From Gaetbulibacter saemankumensis DSM 17032 (GTDB lineage: Bacteria > Bacteroidota > Bacteroidia > Flavobacteriales > Flavobacteriaceae), in contig NZ_AUDV01000006.1 of assembly GCF_000425645.1 (NCBI RefSeq), positions 124,001 to 188,000 on the forward strand: a stretch of 64,000 nucleotides of DNA, read 5' to 3'. This document shows positions 45,991 through 56,251 of the stretch, one piece after another. Within the stretch, counting starts at the first letter, position 1. Each line of letters begins with the position of its first letter. The position numbers were made by a program, and so were the translations under genes. Under the pieces are notes generated by a model. It saw nothing but the letters and a program-made list of their open reading frames with translations, searched no databases and was not told the origin of the DNA.

Positions 45991-46021
45991 ACACACCGTT
46001 TGAAAGACTCAAACGGTGTGT
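45991..46021 (-). promoter_or_regulatory. Perfect intercistronic hairpin between rpoB and rpoC
   Basis: ACACACCGTTTGA (45991-46003) pairs perfectly with TCAAACGGTGTGT (46009-46021) around loop AAGAC. On the minus strand it begins six bases after the rpoB stop and has no T run behind it, so it looks like an RNA-processing or stability element, not a terminator. Confidence 0.6.
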
Positions 46022-46027
46022 AATATA

Positions 46028-49000
46028 TTATTCCTCTAATCTTATGTCTAATCCAAGACCTTTCAACTCATGCATTAATACATTGAAAGATTCTGGTAGT
46101 CCAGGATCTGGCATTGGTTCACCTTTTACAATGGCTTCATAAGTTTTGGCTCTACCAATAACATCATCAGATTTTACGGTTAAGATTTCTCTTAATGTGC
46201 TAGATGCACCATATGCTTCAAGTGCCCAAACCTCCATTTCACCAAAACGCTGACCACCAAACTGTGCTTTACCACCTAATGGTTGTTGCGTAATTAATGA
46301 GTAAGGTCCGATAGAACGTGCGTGCATTTTATCGTCAACCATGTGACCTAACTTCAACATGTAAATCACACCTACAGTAGCTGGCTGATCGAAACGCTCT
46401 CCAGTTCCACCATCGTATAAATAAGTATGTCCGTAACGTGGAATACCCGCCTCATCAGTTAATTCGTTAATCTGATCTATAGTAGCACCGTCAAAGATAG
46501 GAGTAGCAAATTTGCGTCCTAAATCTTTACCAGCCCATCCAAGAACCGTTTCATAAATCTGACCAATGTTCATACGTGATGGTACCCCTAGTGGATTTAA
46601 TACAATATCAACTGGTGTTCCATCTTCTAAGAATGGCATATCTTCTTGACGAACGATACGAGCAACAATACCTTTGTTACCGTGACGACCCGCCATTTTA
46701 TCACCCACTTTAAGTTTACGTTTCTTAGCAATGTAAACTTTAGCCAGTTTTATAATACCTGATGGTAACTCATCACCTACAGAAATAGTAAACTTCTCAC
46801 GACGTAATGAACCTTGTAAATCGTTTTCTTTGATTTTGTAGTTGTGAATTAAATCGGCAACTAATTGATTCGTATGATCATCTGTTGTCCATTTTCCAGA
46901 CACTAAATGCGCATAATCATCAACAGCGTTTAACATTTTAAGTGTGAATTTTTTACCTTTTGGTAATACTTCCTCACCTAAATCATTATAGATACCTTGC
47001 GCTGTTTTACCATTTACAATGTTGAAAAGTTTCTCAATTAAAACATCTTTTAACTCATCAAACTTTCTATCATAAATAGCTTCTAAAGCAATAATATCAT
47101 CTTTATCCTGAGCTCTTTTTCGTTTATCCTTAACAGCTCTAGAGAATAATTTTTTATCGATAACAACACCATTTAACGATGGTGAAGCTTTTAATGAAGC
47201 ATCTTTTACATCACCTGCTTTGTCACCAAAGATAGCACGTAATAATTTTTCTTCGGGAGTTGGATCACTTTCCCCTTTTGGAGTAATTTTACCAATTAAG
47301 ATATCGCCAGGCTTCACTTCAGCACCGATACGAATCATTCCGTTTTCATCTAAGTCTTTAGTAGCCTCTTCAGAAACGTTAGGAATATCGTTAGTTAACT
47401 CTTCATTACCTAATTTCGTGTCTCTAACTTCTAAAGAATACTCATCGATGTGAATAGATGTAAAGATATCCTCGCGAACCACTTTTTCAGATATTACAAT
47501 TGCATCCTCAAAGTTATATCCTTTCCAAGGCATGAAGGCCACTTTCATATTTCTACCAAGTGCCAACTCTCCTTGCTGCGTTGCGTATCCTTCACATAAA
47601 ACCTGACCTTTAGTAACTGTATCGCCTTTCTTAACGATAGGTTTCAAGTTAATAGAAGTCCCTTGGTTGGTTTTTCTAAACTTAACTAATTGATAAGTTT
47701 TAATCTCACTATCGAAGCTTACTTTTGCCTCATCTTCCGTACGCTCGTACTTAATTTTAATCTCGTTAGCATCAACGTATTCTACAGTACCATTTCCTTC
47801 TGCATTAATTAATACACGTGAATCAGATGCCACTTGACGCTCTAAACCAGTTCCTACAATTGGAGCCTCAGGACGTAATAATGGTACGGCCTGACGCATC
47901 ATGTTAGATCCCATCAAGGCACGGTTCGCATCATCATGTTCTAAGAACGGAATTAAAGATGCTGAGATAGACGAAATTTGGTTAGGTGCAACGTCGGTAT
48001 AATGTAATTCTGCAGGGTCAATTACCGGGAAGTCACCTTCCATACGCGCAATAACCTTATCATGCAAGATCTTACCATCGTCATCTACTTTTACAGTAGC
48101 TTGAGCGATTAACTTTTCTTCTTCCTCTTCAGCACTTAAATAAGTTGGTGCATTTTGAATATCTACAACACCATCGGTAACTTTTCTATAAGGCGTTTCG
48201 ATGAATCCCATAGCATTCACTTTAGCGTAAACCGAAAGTGAAGAGATTAGACCAATGTTTGGTCCCTCTGGCGTTTCAATAGGACATAAACGACCGTAAT
48301 GCGTATAATGAACGTCACGTACCTCGAATCCAGCACGCTCTCTTGAAAGACCTCCTGGTCCTAAGGCTGATAAACGACGTTTATGAGTAATCTCAGCTAA
48401 TGGATTTGTTTGATCCATGAATTGAGACAACTGATTTGTTCCAAAGAATGAGTTAATTACAGACGATAAAGTCTTTGCATTAATCAAATCGATTGGAGTA
48501 AACACCTCATTATCACGAACATTCATACGCTCACGAATAGTACGTGCCATACGTGCTAGACCAACACCAAACTGTTGAGATAATTGCTCACCTACTGTAC
48601 GTACACGACGGTTAGATAAGTGATCAATATCATCAATCTCTGCTTTAGAGTTGATAAGCTCGATTAAATATTTTATAATTGTAATGATATCTTCTTTGGT
48701 AAGCACTTGCTTATCCATTTCTATATCAAGACCTAATTTTTTATTCATTCTATAACGCCCCACTTCTCCTAAAGAGTAACGTTGGTCACTAAAGAATAAT
48801 TTATCTATAATACCACGTGCCGTTTCTTCATCTGGCGGTTCTGCATTACGTAATTGTCTATAGATATGTTCAACAGCCTCTTTTTCTGAGTTTGTTGGAT
48901 CTTTCTGAAGTGTGTTATGAATAATAGCATAATCACCTTGCTCAGAAGTTTCTTTATGTAAAAGGATTGTCTTAACGTCAGCGTCAAGAATTTCCTCAAT

Positions 49001-49840
49001 ATTATCTTTATCTAAAATAGTATCACGATCAAGAATAATTTCGTTACGCTCGATTGATACTACTTCTCCTGTATCCTCATCTACAAAATCCTCATGCCAT
49101 GTATTTAATACACGTGCTGCTAATTTTCTACCTTGGTATTTTTTAAGACCAGTTTTAGAAACTTTTACTTCTTCCGCTAGGTCGAAAATCTCTAAAATAT
49201 CTTTATCACGTTCAAAACCGATAGCTCTAAATAAAGTTGTTACAGGTAACTTTTTCTTTCTATCGATATACGCATACATCACTTGATTGATATCGGTAGC
49301 GAATTCAATCCAAGATCCTTTAAAAGGAATTACCCTTGCAGAGTAAAGTTTTGTTCCATTTGCATGGAAAGATTGCCCAAAGAACACACCTGGTGAACGG
49401 TGTAACTGAGATACTACTACACGCTCTGCACCGTTAATTACAAAAGTACCACTTGGCGTCATGTAAGGAATAGTTCCTAAGTACACATCTTGAACAATAG
49501 TTTCGAAATCCTCGTGTTCAGGGTCTGTACAATATAACTTTAACCTTGCTTTTAGTGGAACGCTGTATGTAAGTCCTCTTTCTATACACTCATCGATAGC
49601 GTATCTTGGCGGATCTACAAAGTAATCTAAAAATTCTAAAACAAATTGATTACGTGAATCTGTGATTGGGAAATTTTCCATGAAGGTGTTGTATAAACCT
49701 TCATCTCCTCTTTCTTCAGACTTTGTTTCTAATTGGAAAAAATCCTGGAAGGATTTAATCTGTATATCCAAGAAATCTGGATATTCCGTTCTATTTATAA
49801 TAGACGAGAAATTTAATCTTGCAGCTTGTGTTGACAACAT
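46028..49840 (-). CDS. rpoB: RNA polymerase beta subunit
   Basis: This is the beta subunit of RNA polymerase, 1270 residues. [28 protein letters not shown] (in part) is the N-terminus, [45 protein letters not shown] (rifampicin region, read in part) is intact and wild type in the pieces I checked, and [17 protein letters not shown] is the C-terminal catalytic part. I use ATG 49840; the frame one codon longer starts with TTG. It is preceded by two hairpins after rplL, suggesting differential expression from the ribosomal genes. Confidence 0.99.
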   Translation of the reverse strand: MLSTQAARLNFSSIINRTEYPDFLDIQIKSFQDFFQLETKSEERGDEGLYNTFMENFPITDSRNQFVLEFLDYFVDPPRYAIDECIERGLTYSVPLKARLKLYCTDPEHEDFETIVQDVYLGTIPYMTPSGTFVINGAERVVVSQLHRSPGVFFGQSFHANGTKLYSARVIPFKGSWIEFATDINQVMYAYIDRKKKLPVTTLFRAIGFERDKDILEIFDLAEEVKVSKTGLKKYQGRKLAARVLNTWHEDFVDEDTGEVVSIERNEIILDRDTILDKDNIEEILDADVKTILLHKETSEQGDYAIIHNTLQKDPTNSEKEAVEHIYRQLRNAEPPDEETARGIIDKLFFSDQRYSLGEVGRYRMNKKLGLDIEMDKQVLTKEDIITIIKYLIELINSKAEIDDIDHLSNRRVRTVGEQLSQQFGVGLARMARTIRERMNVRDNEVFTPIDLINAKTLSSVINSFFGTNQLSQFMDQTNPLAEITHKRRLSALGPGGLSRERAGFEVRDVHYTHYGRLCPIETPEGPNIGLISSLSVYAKVNAMGFIETPYRKVTDGVVDIQNAPTYLSAEEEEEKLIAQATVKVDDDGKILHDKVIARMEGDFPVIDPAELHYTDVAPNQISSISASLIPFLEHDDANRALMGSNMMRQAVPLLRPEAPIVGTGLERQVASDSRVLINAEGNGTVEYVDANEIKIKYERTEDEAKVSFDSEIKTYQLVKFRKTNQGTSINLKPIVKKGDTVTKGQVLCEGYATQQGELALGRNMKVAFMPWKGYNFEDAIVISEKVVREDIFTSIHIDEYSLEVRDTKLGNEELTNDIPNVSEEATKDLDENGMIRIGAEVKPGDILIGKITPKGESDPTPEEKLLRAIFGDKAGDVKDASLKASPSLNGVVIDKKLFSRAVKDKRKRAQDKDDIIALEAIYDRKFDELKDVLIEKLFNIVNGKTAQGIYNDLGEEVLPKGKKFTLKMLNAVDDYAHLVSGKWTTDDHTNQLVADLIHNYKIKENDLQGSLRREKFTISVGDELPSGIIKLAKVYIAKKRKLKVGDKMAGRHGNKGIVARIVRQEDMPFLEDGTPVDIVLNPLGVPSRMNIGQIYETVLGWAGKDLGRKFATPIFDGATIDQINELTDEAGIPRYGHTYLYDGGTGERFDQPATVGVIYMLKLGHMVDDKMHARSIGPYSLITQQPLGGKAQFGGQRFGEMEVWALEAYGASSTLREILTVKSDDVIGRAKTYEAIVKGEPMPDPGLPESFNVLMHELKGLGLDIRLEE

Positions 49841-49874
49841 CAATGGACGGAATTTTGATTAAAAAAAATAATAG

Positions 49875-49940
49875 AGCGCATATGCAAATAGCATATACGC
49901 AAAATGGTTTAGGTCTTGAAGTTTTACTCCAGACCTAAAC
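49875..49940 (-). promoter_or_regulatory. Two hairpins between rplL and rpoB
   Basis: GGTTTAGGTCT (49905-49915) pairs perfectly with AGACCTAAACC (49930-49940), and on the minus strand TTTTG follows it. GCGCATATGC (49875-49884) pairs with GCATATACGC (49890-49899), one wobble in the RNA. Both lie between rplL and rpoB. The first resembles a weak terminator and the second a processing site. This is the usual place where rplL and rpoB expression is uncoupled. Confidence 0.6.
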
Positions 49941-49964
49941 CTTTATGTTTGTGGAAAGCTAAGC

Positions 49965-50339
49965 TTATTTAAGCTCAACCTCTGCTCCTGCTTCTTCTAA
50001 AGATGCTTTTAATGCTTCAGCTTCGTCTTTAGATACTCCTTCTTTAATGTTACTTGGAGCACCGTCAACTAATTCTTTAGCTTCTTTTAATCCTAAACCA
50101 GTTAATTCTTTAACTAATTTTACTACTGCTAATTTAGAGCTACCAGCTGCTTTTAATACTACGTCAAACTCAGTTTGAGCTTCTTCAGCCTCACCACCTG
50201 CAGCAGGACCAGCAACAGCAACTGCAGCAGCAGCAGCAGGCTCAATACCATACTCATCTTTTAATATAGTAGCTAACTCATTTACTTCTTTTACTGTTAA
50301 GTTAACTAATTGTTCTGCGAAATCTTTTAAATCTGCCAT
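49965..50339 (-). CDS. rplL: 50S ribosomal protein L7/L12
   Basis: L7/L12 is the mobile stalk protein that recruits translation factor GTPases, present as dimers on L10. The 124-residue protein has the helical N-terminal dimer domain ([23 protein letters not shown] in part), an alanine-rich hinge ([15 protein letters not shown]), and the factor-binding domain with [27 protein letters not shown] (in part). It lies 65 bases after rplJ. Confidence 0.99.
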   Translation of the reverse strand: MADLKDFAEQLVNLTVKEVNELATILKDEYGIEPAAAAAVAVAGPAAGGEAEEAQTEFDVVLKAAGSSKLAVVKLVKELTGLGLKEAKELVDGAPSNIKEGVSKDEAEALKASLEEAGAEVELK

Positions 50340-50404
50340 TTTCTACCGTTTTAAATAATTTTAATTTTAATATAATTGTAATATAGTGCGTACTAAGCTA
50401 TTTA

Positions 50405-50926
50405 CTATCCTTCTTTTTCAGATAGTGTTTTAATGATACCAGCTATTTTTCCACCACCTGATTTAAGTGCTGAAACAACATTCTTAGCAGGCGATTGAAG
50501 TAATCCTACGATTTCTCCTAATAACTCCTCCTTAGACTTAATATCAACTAACGCGTCTAATTGGTTATCTCCAATGTAAACCGCTTCCTCAATAAATGCT
50601 CCTTTTAATAAAGGTTTATCCGATTTCTTGCGGAAAGTTTTAATTAATTTTGCTGGCGCATTACCTGTTTCAGAATACATCACAGATGTATTTCCTTTTA
50701 AAACTGTTGGAAGTTCTCCGAAATCTTTTTCAGAAGCTTCCATAGCTTTAGCAAGTAATGTATTCTTAACAACTGCCATTTTTATGTTTGCTTTGAAGCA
50801 AGCACGACGTAAATCTGAAGTTGTTCCTGCGTTTAATCCAGAAGTATCTGCTAAATAGATATTTGTGTTATTGGCTAATTCTACAGTTAACTCCTCAATT
50901 ACTTGTGATTTTTCTTCTCTTGTCAT
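50405..50926 (-). CDS. rplJ: 50S ribosomal protein L10
   Basis: L10 anchors the L7/L12 stalk to the ribosome and 23S rRNA. The 173-residue protein contains TSDLRRACFKANIKMAVVKNTLLAKAM (in part), the RNA-binding core, and a C-terminal helix (VVSALKSGGGKIAGIIKTLSEKEG) that carries the L7/L12 dimers. It follows rplA by 19 bases. In many bacteria an L10-binding leader autoregulates the operon, but I do not see a distinct leader here. Confidence 0.98.
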   Translation of the reverse strand: MTREEKSQVIEELTVELANNTNIYLADTSGLNAGTTSDLRRACFKANIKMAVVKNTLLAKAMEASEKDFGELPTVLKGNTSVMYSETGNAPAKLIKTFRKKSDKPLLKGAFIEEAVYIGDNQLDALVDIKSKEELLGEIVGLLQSPAKNVVSALKSGGGKIAGIIKTLSEKEG

Positions 50927-50945
50927 AATAAAAGTATTTAACTAA

Positions 50946-51635
50946 TTAACCAACTTTAGGATCAACAGCAACACTAGGACTCATTGTACTAGAAAGGAAA
51001 ATACTTTTAACGTATGTACCTTTTGCAGTTGTTGGCTTAAGTTTTATTAATGTTTGAATTAATTCATTTGCGTTACCAGCAATTTTATCAGCACTAAAAG
51101 ATGCTTTACCAATTGCCGCGTGTACGATACCAGTTTTATCAACTTTAAAGTCAATTTTACCAGCTTTTACTTCTGTAACCGCTTTAGCAACATCCATAGT
51201 TACTGTACCAGTTTTTGGGTTAGGCATTAAACCACGAGGACCTAATACACGTCCTAATGGACCTAATTTACCCATAACACTTGGCATAGTAATAATTACG
51301 TCAACATCGGTCCATCCACTCTTGATTTTCTCAAGGTATTCGTCTAAACCTACGTAATCTGCTCCAGCTTCTTTAGCTTCTGCTTCTTTATCTGGAGTTA
51401 CTAATGCTAATACTTTCATGTCTTTACCAGTTCCGTGAGGTAAAGATACTACCCCTCTTACCATCTGGTTTGCTTTACGTGGATCTACTCCTAAACGTAC
51501 AGCGATATCAACTGAAGCGTCAAATTTTGTATTAGTAATTTCTTTTACTAATTCTGATGCTTCTTCAAGAGAATAAAATCTCCCTTTTTCTATTTTTGCT
51601 AAAGCCTCTTTTTGCTTTCTTGTTAATCTTGCCAT
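50946..51635 (-). CDS. rplA: 50S ribosomal protein L1
   Basis: L1 forms the mobile L1 stalk at the E site. The 229-residue protein has the two-domain pattern: [23 protein letters not shown] at the N-terminus, [31 protein letters not shown] (in part), [28 protein letters not shown] (in part), and [15 protein letters not shown] in the C-terminal part. It lies 20 bases after rplK. Confidence 0.99.
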   Translation of the reverse strand: MARLTRKQKEALAKIEKGRFYSLEEASELVKEITNTKFDASVDIAVRLGVDPRKANQMVRGVVSLPHGTGKDMKVLALVTPDKEAEAKEAGADYVGLDEYLEKIKSGWTDVDVIITMPSVMGKLGPLGRVLGPRGLMPNPKTGTVTMDVAKAVTEVKAGKIDFKVDKTGIVHAAIGKASFSADKIAGNANELIQTLIKLKPTTAKGTYVKSIFLSSTMSPSVAVDPKVG

Positions 51636-51655
51636 TTCTTAATGCTTTAAATAGA

Positions 51656-52093
51656 TTAATTAGGGAATTGACCTGTAACAGTGATACCCATAGACCTTGC
51701 GGTTCCGGCTACCATTTTCATAGCTGATTCGATCGTAAATGCATTTAAATCTTGCATTTTATCCTCTGCTATGGTTTTAATCTGATCCCATGAAACTTTA
51801 GCTACTTTTTTTCGGTTTGGTTCTCCTGAACCTTTTTTTAATTTGGCCGCTTCTAATAATTGTACTGCAGCTGGAGGAGTTTTAATAACGAAGTCGAAAG
51901 ACTTGTCTTTATAAACCGAGATAACAACAGGTAAAACCTTACCAGCTTTATCCTGAGTTCTAGCATTAAATTGCTTACAGAACTCCATGATGTTAACTCC
52001 AGCAGCACCTAAAGCGGGTCCAACCGGTGGCGATGGATTCGCAGCACCTCCCCGAACTTGTAACTTAACTACTTTACTTAATTCTTTTGCCAT
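51656..52093 (-). CDS. rplK: 50S ribosomal protein L11
   Basis: L11 binds the GTPase-associated centre of 23S rRNA. The 145-residue protein shows the family's [35 protein letters not shown] (in part; proline-rich N-terminal domain) and [19 protein letters not shown], with a C-terminal RNA-binding domain ending [10 protein letters not shown]. It starts 75 bases after nusG. Confidence 0.99.
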   Translation of the reverse strand: MAKELSKVVKLQVRGGAANPSPPVGPALGAAGVNIMEFCKQFNARTQDKAGKVLPVVISVYKDKSFDFVIKTPPAAVQLLEAAKLKKGSGEPNRKKVAKVSWDQIKTIAEDKMQDLNAFTIESAMKMVAGTARSMGITVTGQFPN

Positions 52094-52167
52094 TTTTAAT
52101 AATTTAAGTTGATACGCCTTTTATTTTGGAAGCAAAAAACCGTATCTTTTATCTATTGTAACAATTA

Positions 52168-52722
52168 TTATACTTTTTCTACTTGCATATAACTTAATTC
52201 TAATGGTGTCTTTCTTCCAAAAATCTTAACCATTACTTCAAGCTTACGCTTTTCTTCATTTATGTTTTCGATAGTACCATCAAAACCATTGAATGGACCA
52301 TCAATAACTTTAACGGTTTCTCCCTTGGTGTATGGTATTGCCACCGTTTTGTTTTCTTCTACCGTTAGTTCATCTACTTTACCTAACATTCTGTTTACTT
52401 CAGATTGTCTTAACGGCACAGGATCACCACCTTTTGTTTCACCTAAAAATCCAATTACATTCGTAACAGATCTAATAATGTGTGGCACCTCCCCGGTTAA
52501 ATTAGCTTGAACCATAATATATCCAGGAAAGAATACTTTTTCTTTCTGGATTTTCTTACCATTACGAATCTGCACTACTTTTTCGGTTGGAACTAGAACC
52601 TGATCTACATAATCCTGAAGACCTAAACGAGCAATTTCATTCTCGATATAAGTCTTAATCTTATTTTCTTGACCACTAACGGCTCTAACTACATACCATT
52701 TTTTTTCGCTCACTTCAGACAT
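52168..52722 (-). CDS. nusG: Transcription termination/antitermination factor NusG
   Basis: NusG binds RNA polymerase and links it to ribosomes or Rho. The 184-residue protein has the NGN domain (KWYVVRAVSGQENKIKTYIE, VFFPGYIMVQ) and a C-terminal KOW domain (GETVKVIDGPFNGFDGTIENINEEKRKLEVMVKIFGRKTPLEL, in part). Unlike most genes here it has a Shine-Dalgarno sequence, AAGGAG, six bases before the ATG. It lies 20 bases after secE. Confidence 0.98.
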   Translation of the reverse strand: MSEVSEKKWYVVRAVSGQENKIKTYIENEIARLGLQDYVDQVLVPTEKVVQIRNGKKIQKEKVFFPGYIMVQANLTGEVPHIIRSVTNVIGFLGETKGGDPVPLRQSEVNRMLGKVDELTVEENKTVAIPYTKGETVKVIDGPFNGFDGTIENINEEKRKLEVMVKIFGRKTPLELSYMQVEKV

Positions 52723-52728
52723 ATCTCT

Positions 52729-52734
52729 CTCCTT
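52729..52734 (-). promoter_or_regulatory. Shine-Dalgarno before nusG
   Basis: On the minus strand AAGGAG lies six bases before the nusG ATG. Most genes in the window have no such site. Confidence 0.6.
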
Positions 52735-52742
52735 TTTAACCG

Positions 52743-52937
52743 TTAATTAATCCATTGAAAATACAATGCAATTACTTTACTGAATACTGTATCAATTCCC
52801 CATATTGCTAAGGAGAAAATGATTGAAAATACAGCAACTAAAACAGTTAAACTCTGCGCTTCAGCCCATGTAGGCCATGTTACATTGTTTTTAAGTTCGC
52901 TAAATGATTCTTTTATGTAATTTACAATTCCAGCCAT
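52743..52937 (-). CDS. secE: Protein translocase subunit SecE
   Basis: SecE is the small clamp subunit of the SecYEG channel. The 64-residue single-helix form is typical of Bacteroidota: a short amphipathic N-terminus (IVNYIKESFSELKNNVTWPTWAEAQ in part, with the conserved VTWPTW) followed by one membrane helix (LTVLVAVFSIIFSLAIWGID). It works with SecA (2.2 kb in this window). It starts 21 bases before nusG and follows tRNA-Trp on the same strand. Confidence 0.97.
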   Translation of the reverse strand: MAGIVNYIKESFSELKNNVTWPTWAEAQSLTVLVAVFSIIFSLAIWGIDTVFSKVIALYFQWIN

Positions 52938-53045
52938 TTATTTAATTTTTTCAATAGATAAAATTTCCTGTCTTATTTATATAAGCGAAACCTTTTCTTC
53001 TAAATTCACAAAGAATCTTAAAGTAATTTTAAGACTCTTTTACTG

Positions 53046-53118
53046 CACGGGTTGAGAGACTCGAACTCCCGACACCTGGTTTTGGAGACCAGTGCTCTAC
53101 CAACTGAGCTAAACCCGT
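53046..53118 (-). tRNA. tRNA-Trp (anticodon CCA)
   Basis: On the minus strand: acceptor ACGGGTT with AACCCGT, D arm with GCTCAGTTGGTAGAGC, anticodon stem CTGGT/ACCAG enclosing CCA, and T loop GTTCGAGTC. It spans 73 bases and lies between tuf and secE. Confidence 0.97.
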
Positions 53119-53126
53119 AAAAATAA

Positions 53127-53161
53127 GTTAAGGTATTTTGGTATTACCGCAATACCTTAAC
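53127..53161 (-). promoter_or_regulatory. Hairpin between tuf and tRNA-Trp
   Basis: GTTAAGGTATT (53127-53137) pairs perfectly with AATACCTTAAC (53151-53161). On the minus strand a T-rich stretch (TTATTTTT) follows, so it could be a weak terminator or a processing site that frees the tRNA. Confidence 0.55.
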
Positions 53162-53180
53162 TTTATATTTATAAACTGTA

Positions 53181-54368
53181 TTAGTCTAAAATCTCAGTTA
53201 CCTGACCAGCACCAACAGTTCTACCACCTTCACGGATTGCGAAACGTAAACCTACGTTCATTGCAATTGTGTTGATTAATTCAACAGTGATAGTTAAGTT
53301 GTCTCCTGGCATAACCATCTCAACACCTTCTGGTAAAGCAATATTACCAGTTACGTCAGTTGTACGTACGTAGAACTGTGGACGGTAGTTGTTATGGAAT
53401 GGAGTGTGACGTCCACCTTCTTCTTTTTTAAGGATATAAACCTCAGCTTTAAATTTAGCGTGTGGAGTTACAGATCCTGGCTTAACGATAACCATACCTC
53501 TTGAGATTTGGTTTTTATCGATACCTCTTAATAAGATACCAGCGTTATCACCAGCTTCACCTCTATCTAATATTTGACGGAACATTTCAATACCTGTAAT
53601 AGTAGAAGTTAATTTCTCAGCACCCATACCTACAATCTCTACAGGATCACCAGTTTGAGCAATACCAGTTTCGATACGTCCAGTTGCAACAGTACCACGA
53701 CCAGTAATAGAGAATACGTCTTCGATAGGCATTAAGAAAGGCTTATCCATATCACGTACTGGCTCTTCGATCCACTCATCACAAGCATTCATTAATTCCA
53801 TTACAGTATCAACCCACTTTTGCTCACCATTTAAAGCTCCTAATGCAGAACCAGCGATTACAGGCCCATTATCTCCATCATACTCATAGAAAGATAATAA
53901 ATCTCTAACTTCCATTTCTACTAACTCTAATAATTCTTCATCATCAACCATATCCACTTTGTTCATGAACACAACGATACGAGGAATACCTACCTGACGA
54001 CCTAATAAGATGTGCTCACGAGTTTGTGGCATAGGACCATCAGTTGCAGCCACTACTAAGATAGCACCATCCATTTGAGCAGCACCAGTAACCATGTTCT
54101 TTACGTAATCGGCGTGACCTGGACAGTCAACGTGAGCGTAGTGACGCTTAGCTGTTGAATATTCTACGTGAGATGTATTAATAGTAATACCTCTTTCTTT
54201 CTCCTCTGGAGCGTTATCAATTTGATCAAACGATCTCGCTTCTGATAAACCTGCATCAGCTAATACTTTAGTAATAGCAGCAGTTAAAGTTGTTTTACCG
54301 TGATCTACGTGTCCAATTGTACCAATATTTAAGTGTGGTTTTGAACGATCGAAAGTTGCCTTTGCCAT
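53181..54368 (-). CDS. tuf: Elongation factor Tu
   Basis: EF-Tu carries aminoacyl-tRNA to the ribosome as a GTP complex. The 395 residues are full length. G1 GHVDHGKT is at 19-26, G3 DCPGHADYV and G4 NKVDMVD follow, and domain II/III signatures ([29 protein letters not shown]) are intact. It sits between tRNA-Thr(GGT) and tRNA-Trp, the arrangement common in many bacteria. A single copy is seen in the window. Confidence 0.99.
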   Translation of the reverse strand: MAKATFDRSKPHLNIGTIGHVDHGKTTLTAAITKVLADAGLSEARSFDQIDNAPEEKERGITINTSHVEYSTAKRHYAHVDCPGHADYVKNMVTGAAQMDGAILVVAATDGPMPQTREHILLGRQVGIPRIVVFMNKVDMVDDEELLELVEMEVRDLLSFYEYDGDNGPVIAGSALGALNGEQKWVDTVMELMNACDEWIEEPVRDMDKPFLMPIEDVFSITGRGTVATGRIETGIAQTGDPVEIVGMGAEKLTSTITGIEMFRQILDRGEAGDNAGILLRGIDKNQISRGMVIVKPGSVTPHAKFKAEVYILKKEEGGRHTPFHNNYRPQFYVRTTDVTGNIALPEGVEMVMPGDNLTITVELINTIAMNVGLRFAIREGGRTVGAGQVTEILD

Positions 54369-54435
54369 GTTTTTTAAATAATTTAATCTTAGTTATATAA
54401 TAATATTAGTGTATTCTAATCTTGTTCTAATATAG

Positions 54436-54507
54436 AGCCAATGACGGGATTTGAACCCGTGACCTCTTCCTTACCAAGGAAACGCTCTACCCCTGAGCTA
54501 CACCGGC
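54436..54507 (-). tRNA. tRNA-Thr (anticodon GGT)
   Basis: On the minus strand: acceptor GCCGGTG with CATTGGC (two G-U pairs), D arm with GCTCAGGGGTAGAGC, anticodon loop TTGGTAA (GGT), and T loop GTTCAAATC. The span is 72 bases, just before tuf. Confidence 0.96.
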
Positions 54508-54518
54508 TTAAATATTTG

Positions 54519-54591
54519 AGCGGGAGACCGGGTTCGAACCGGCGACATTCAGCTTGGAAGGCTGACGCTCTACCAACTGAGCTACTCCCGC
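54519..54591 (-). tRNA. tRNA-Gly (anticodon TCC)
   Basis: On the minus strand: acceptor GCGGGAG with CTCCCGC, D arm with GCTCAGTTGGTAGAGC, anticodon loop CTTCCAA (TCC), and T loop GTTCGAACC. The span is 73 bases. Confidence 0.97.
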
Positions 54592-54660
54592 AATATTTAA
54601 TAATCCATTGTAAAAATCATCACTTTTCAAACCTTTACTTCATAAAGGATTTAAAAAATG

Positions 54661-54742
<82 letters not shown>

Positions 54743-54777
54743 GATTTTCTAATTTTATCACTCTTTTAAAGAACTTG

Positions 54778-54851
54778 AGCCGATAGAGGGACTCGAACCC
54801 ACGACCTGCTGATTACAAATCAGCTGCTCTAGCCAGCTGAGCTATATCGGC
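54778..54851 (-). tRNA. tRNA-Thr (anticodon TGT), second copy
   Basis: On the minus strand: acceptor GCCGATA with TATCGGC, anticodon loop TTTGTAA (TGT), and T loop GTTCGAGTC; 74 bases. It differs from the copy at 32130-32203 only by the acceptor pair 7-66 (A-U here, G-C there). It is the first tRNA of the cluster before tuf. Confidence 0.97.
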
Positions 54852-54874
54852 TTTTTTTCTGCGATTTTAATCCA

Positions 54875-54901
54875 CAAAAAAGCCCGCTATTTCTAACGGA
54901 C
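54875..54901 (-). terminator. Intrinsic terminator of hpf
   Basis: On the minus strand GTCCGTTA pairs with TAGCGGGC (two G-U pairs) around loop GAAA, followed by TTTTTT. It separates hpf from the tRNA cluster. Confidence 0.8.
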
Positions 54902-54953
54902 TGCAAATGTATATATTTTTTATTTTATTCAAAACATTTTTTCAGAAATTTTC

Positions 54954-55256
54954 TCATAAATATGCTCTTAATTTCTCTTTTCGCTTTTTTAGTTGTCGCT
55001 CTAATGAATCGGCAGCACTATCGGCTCCTTCTTCGAACGACTTACATTGTTTTTTTACGACTAATACATCGCCTGGCACACTAACGCGTGCTTCAAATAT
55101 TTTATTCTCTTTATCTTTGGTATTCTCTACTTTTAAAAACACATCTGATTTTATGATTTTATCATAAAACAAATCCAACTTATCCATTCTCTTTTGAATA
55201 AAAGAAATTAATTTTTTGTCTGCATTAAAATTAACTGATTGTGTGTTTACTTTCAT
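54954..55256 (-). CDS. hpf: Ribosome hibernation-promoting factor (short HPF/YfiA family)
   Basis: This is a 100-residue HPF/YfiA-type protein that docks in the decoding region of idle ribosomes. It starts MKVNTQSVNFNADKKLISFIQKRMDKL (in part); DVFLKVENTKDKENKIFEARVSVPGDVLVVK (in part) gives the beta-sheet, and the C-terminal helix ends LKKRKEKLRAYL with many lysines. The long-form C-terminal extension is absent. I use ATG 55256; the longer frame (55280) adds eight unusual residues. It follows the Xer gene by 32 bases, an arrangement seen in many flavobacteria. Confidence 0.92.
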   Translation of the reverse strand: MKVNTQSVNFNADKKLISFIQKRMDKLDLFYDKIIKSDVFLKVENTKDKENKIFEARVSVPGDVLVVKKQCKSFEEGADSAADSLERQLKKRKEKLRAYL

Positions 55257-55288
55257 ACTAGTTGGTTTTAGGTTAAACAATCCTTTCT

Positions 55289-56179
55289 TTATTTTTTACT
55301 TCGTGGATGGGCATTTACATGCACCTTTTTTAGTTCCGCTATACTATTATGTGTATAAACTTGGGTTGCTGCTAAACTTGAATGACCAAGAAGCTCTTTA
55401 ACAGCATTAATATTAGCACCTTGGTTTAATAGGTGTGTAGCAAAAGAATGTCTTAATATATGCGGACTCTTTTTCACCTTAGAAGATGCCTGACTAAAAT
55501 AATCATTTATTATTCTGTAAACAAGCGTTTCATAAATTTTAACCCCTTTTTGTGTTAAAAATAAATGGTTCTTATCGGTAATCTCCTCAAGCTCATTGCG
55601 AAGCAAAATATAAGTTTCTATAGTTTTCACTACTGATTGTAATAACGGCACAAAACGCTCTTTATTTCGTTTTCCTAACACCTTTAATGTTTTATTACAT
55701 ACATCGACATTAGACAACTTCAACTCTACCAATTCTATCCGCCTAATGCCTGTAGAGTAAAATAGCTCTACGATAAGTTTATTTCGGATTCCTTCGAAAT
55801 CGGTTTGAGCATCTAAAGCATCAAGAACTTGATTAATTTCATTTTCTGAAAATGGTATCTGCAGCTTCTTACTTACTTTTAAAGCCTTATGCCTTGCTAA
55901 CGGATTTAAATCGACCTCTCCCACTTTCAAAAGAAACTTATAAAAACTATTAAGGGAAGAAACTTTTCTATTAATACTTCTGTTGGATAAACCGTTATCA
56001 ACCAATAAAACAATCCATGATCTTATTTGAGAATAGTTAACATCAGTTAAAGTGGTTTGATTAAAATGCTCCTTTAAATACTGAGTAAAATCTTCTAAAT
56101 CCTTCCGATAGGCTTTTACGGTAAGTTTAGAATACTTCTTTTCCAGAAGTAAGTAATCGCTAAAAGATTGGAGCAACAT
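55289..56179 (-). CDS. Tyrosine recombinase XerC/XerD family
   Basis: This is a 296-residue tyrosine recombinase. The SAM-like N-terminal domain covers residues 1-80 (SFSDYLLLEKKYSKLTVKAYRKDL in part). The catalytic residues are R146 (GIRRIEL), K170, H240 and R243 (HILRHSFATHLL), H266 (LLGHSSL) and the nucleophile Y275 (QVYTH). Its position between rpsU and hpf is conserved in Bacteroidota, so it is more likely a housekeeping Xer recombinase for chromosome-dimer resolution than part of a mobile element. No att-like repeats were found around it. Confidence 0.93.
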   Translation of the reverse strand: MLLQSFSDYLLLEKKYSKLTVKAYRKDLEDFTQYLKEHFNQTTLTDVNYSQIRSWIVLLVDNGLSNRSINRKVSSLNSFYKFLLKVGEVDLNPLARHKALKVSKKLQIPFSENEINQVLDALDAQTDFEGIRNKLIVELFYSTGIRRIELVELKLSNVDVCNKTLKVLGKRNKERFVPLLQSVVKTIETYILLRNELEEITDKNHLFLTQKGVKIYETLVYRIINDYFSQASSKVKKSPHILRHSFATHLLNQGANINAVKELLGHSSLAATQVYTHNSIAELKKVHVNAHPRSKK

Positions 56180-56251
56180 GCTATTAAAATTATGGGCTAT
56201 CCTGTGAAATATACAAATAATTATAAAAACTTAACTATTCAATCTAAAAAC

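Noticed and set aside
55289-56179. Tyrosine recombinase as a sign of an integrated element
   Set aside because: Its neighbours rpsU and hpf are core genes, the position is conserved in Bacteroidota, and I saw no attachment-site repeats or phage genes.
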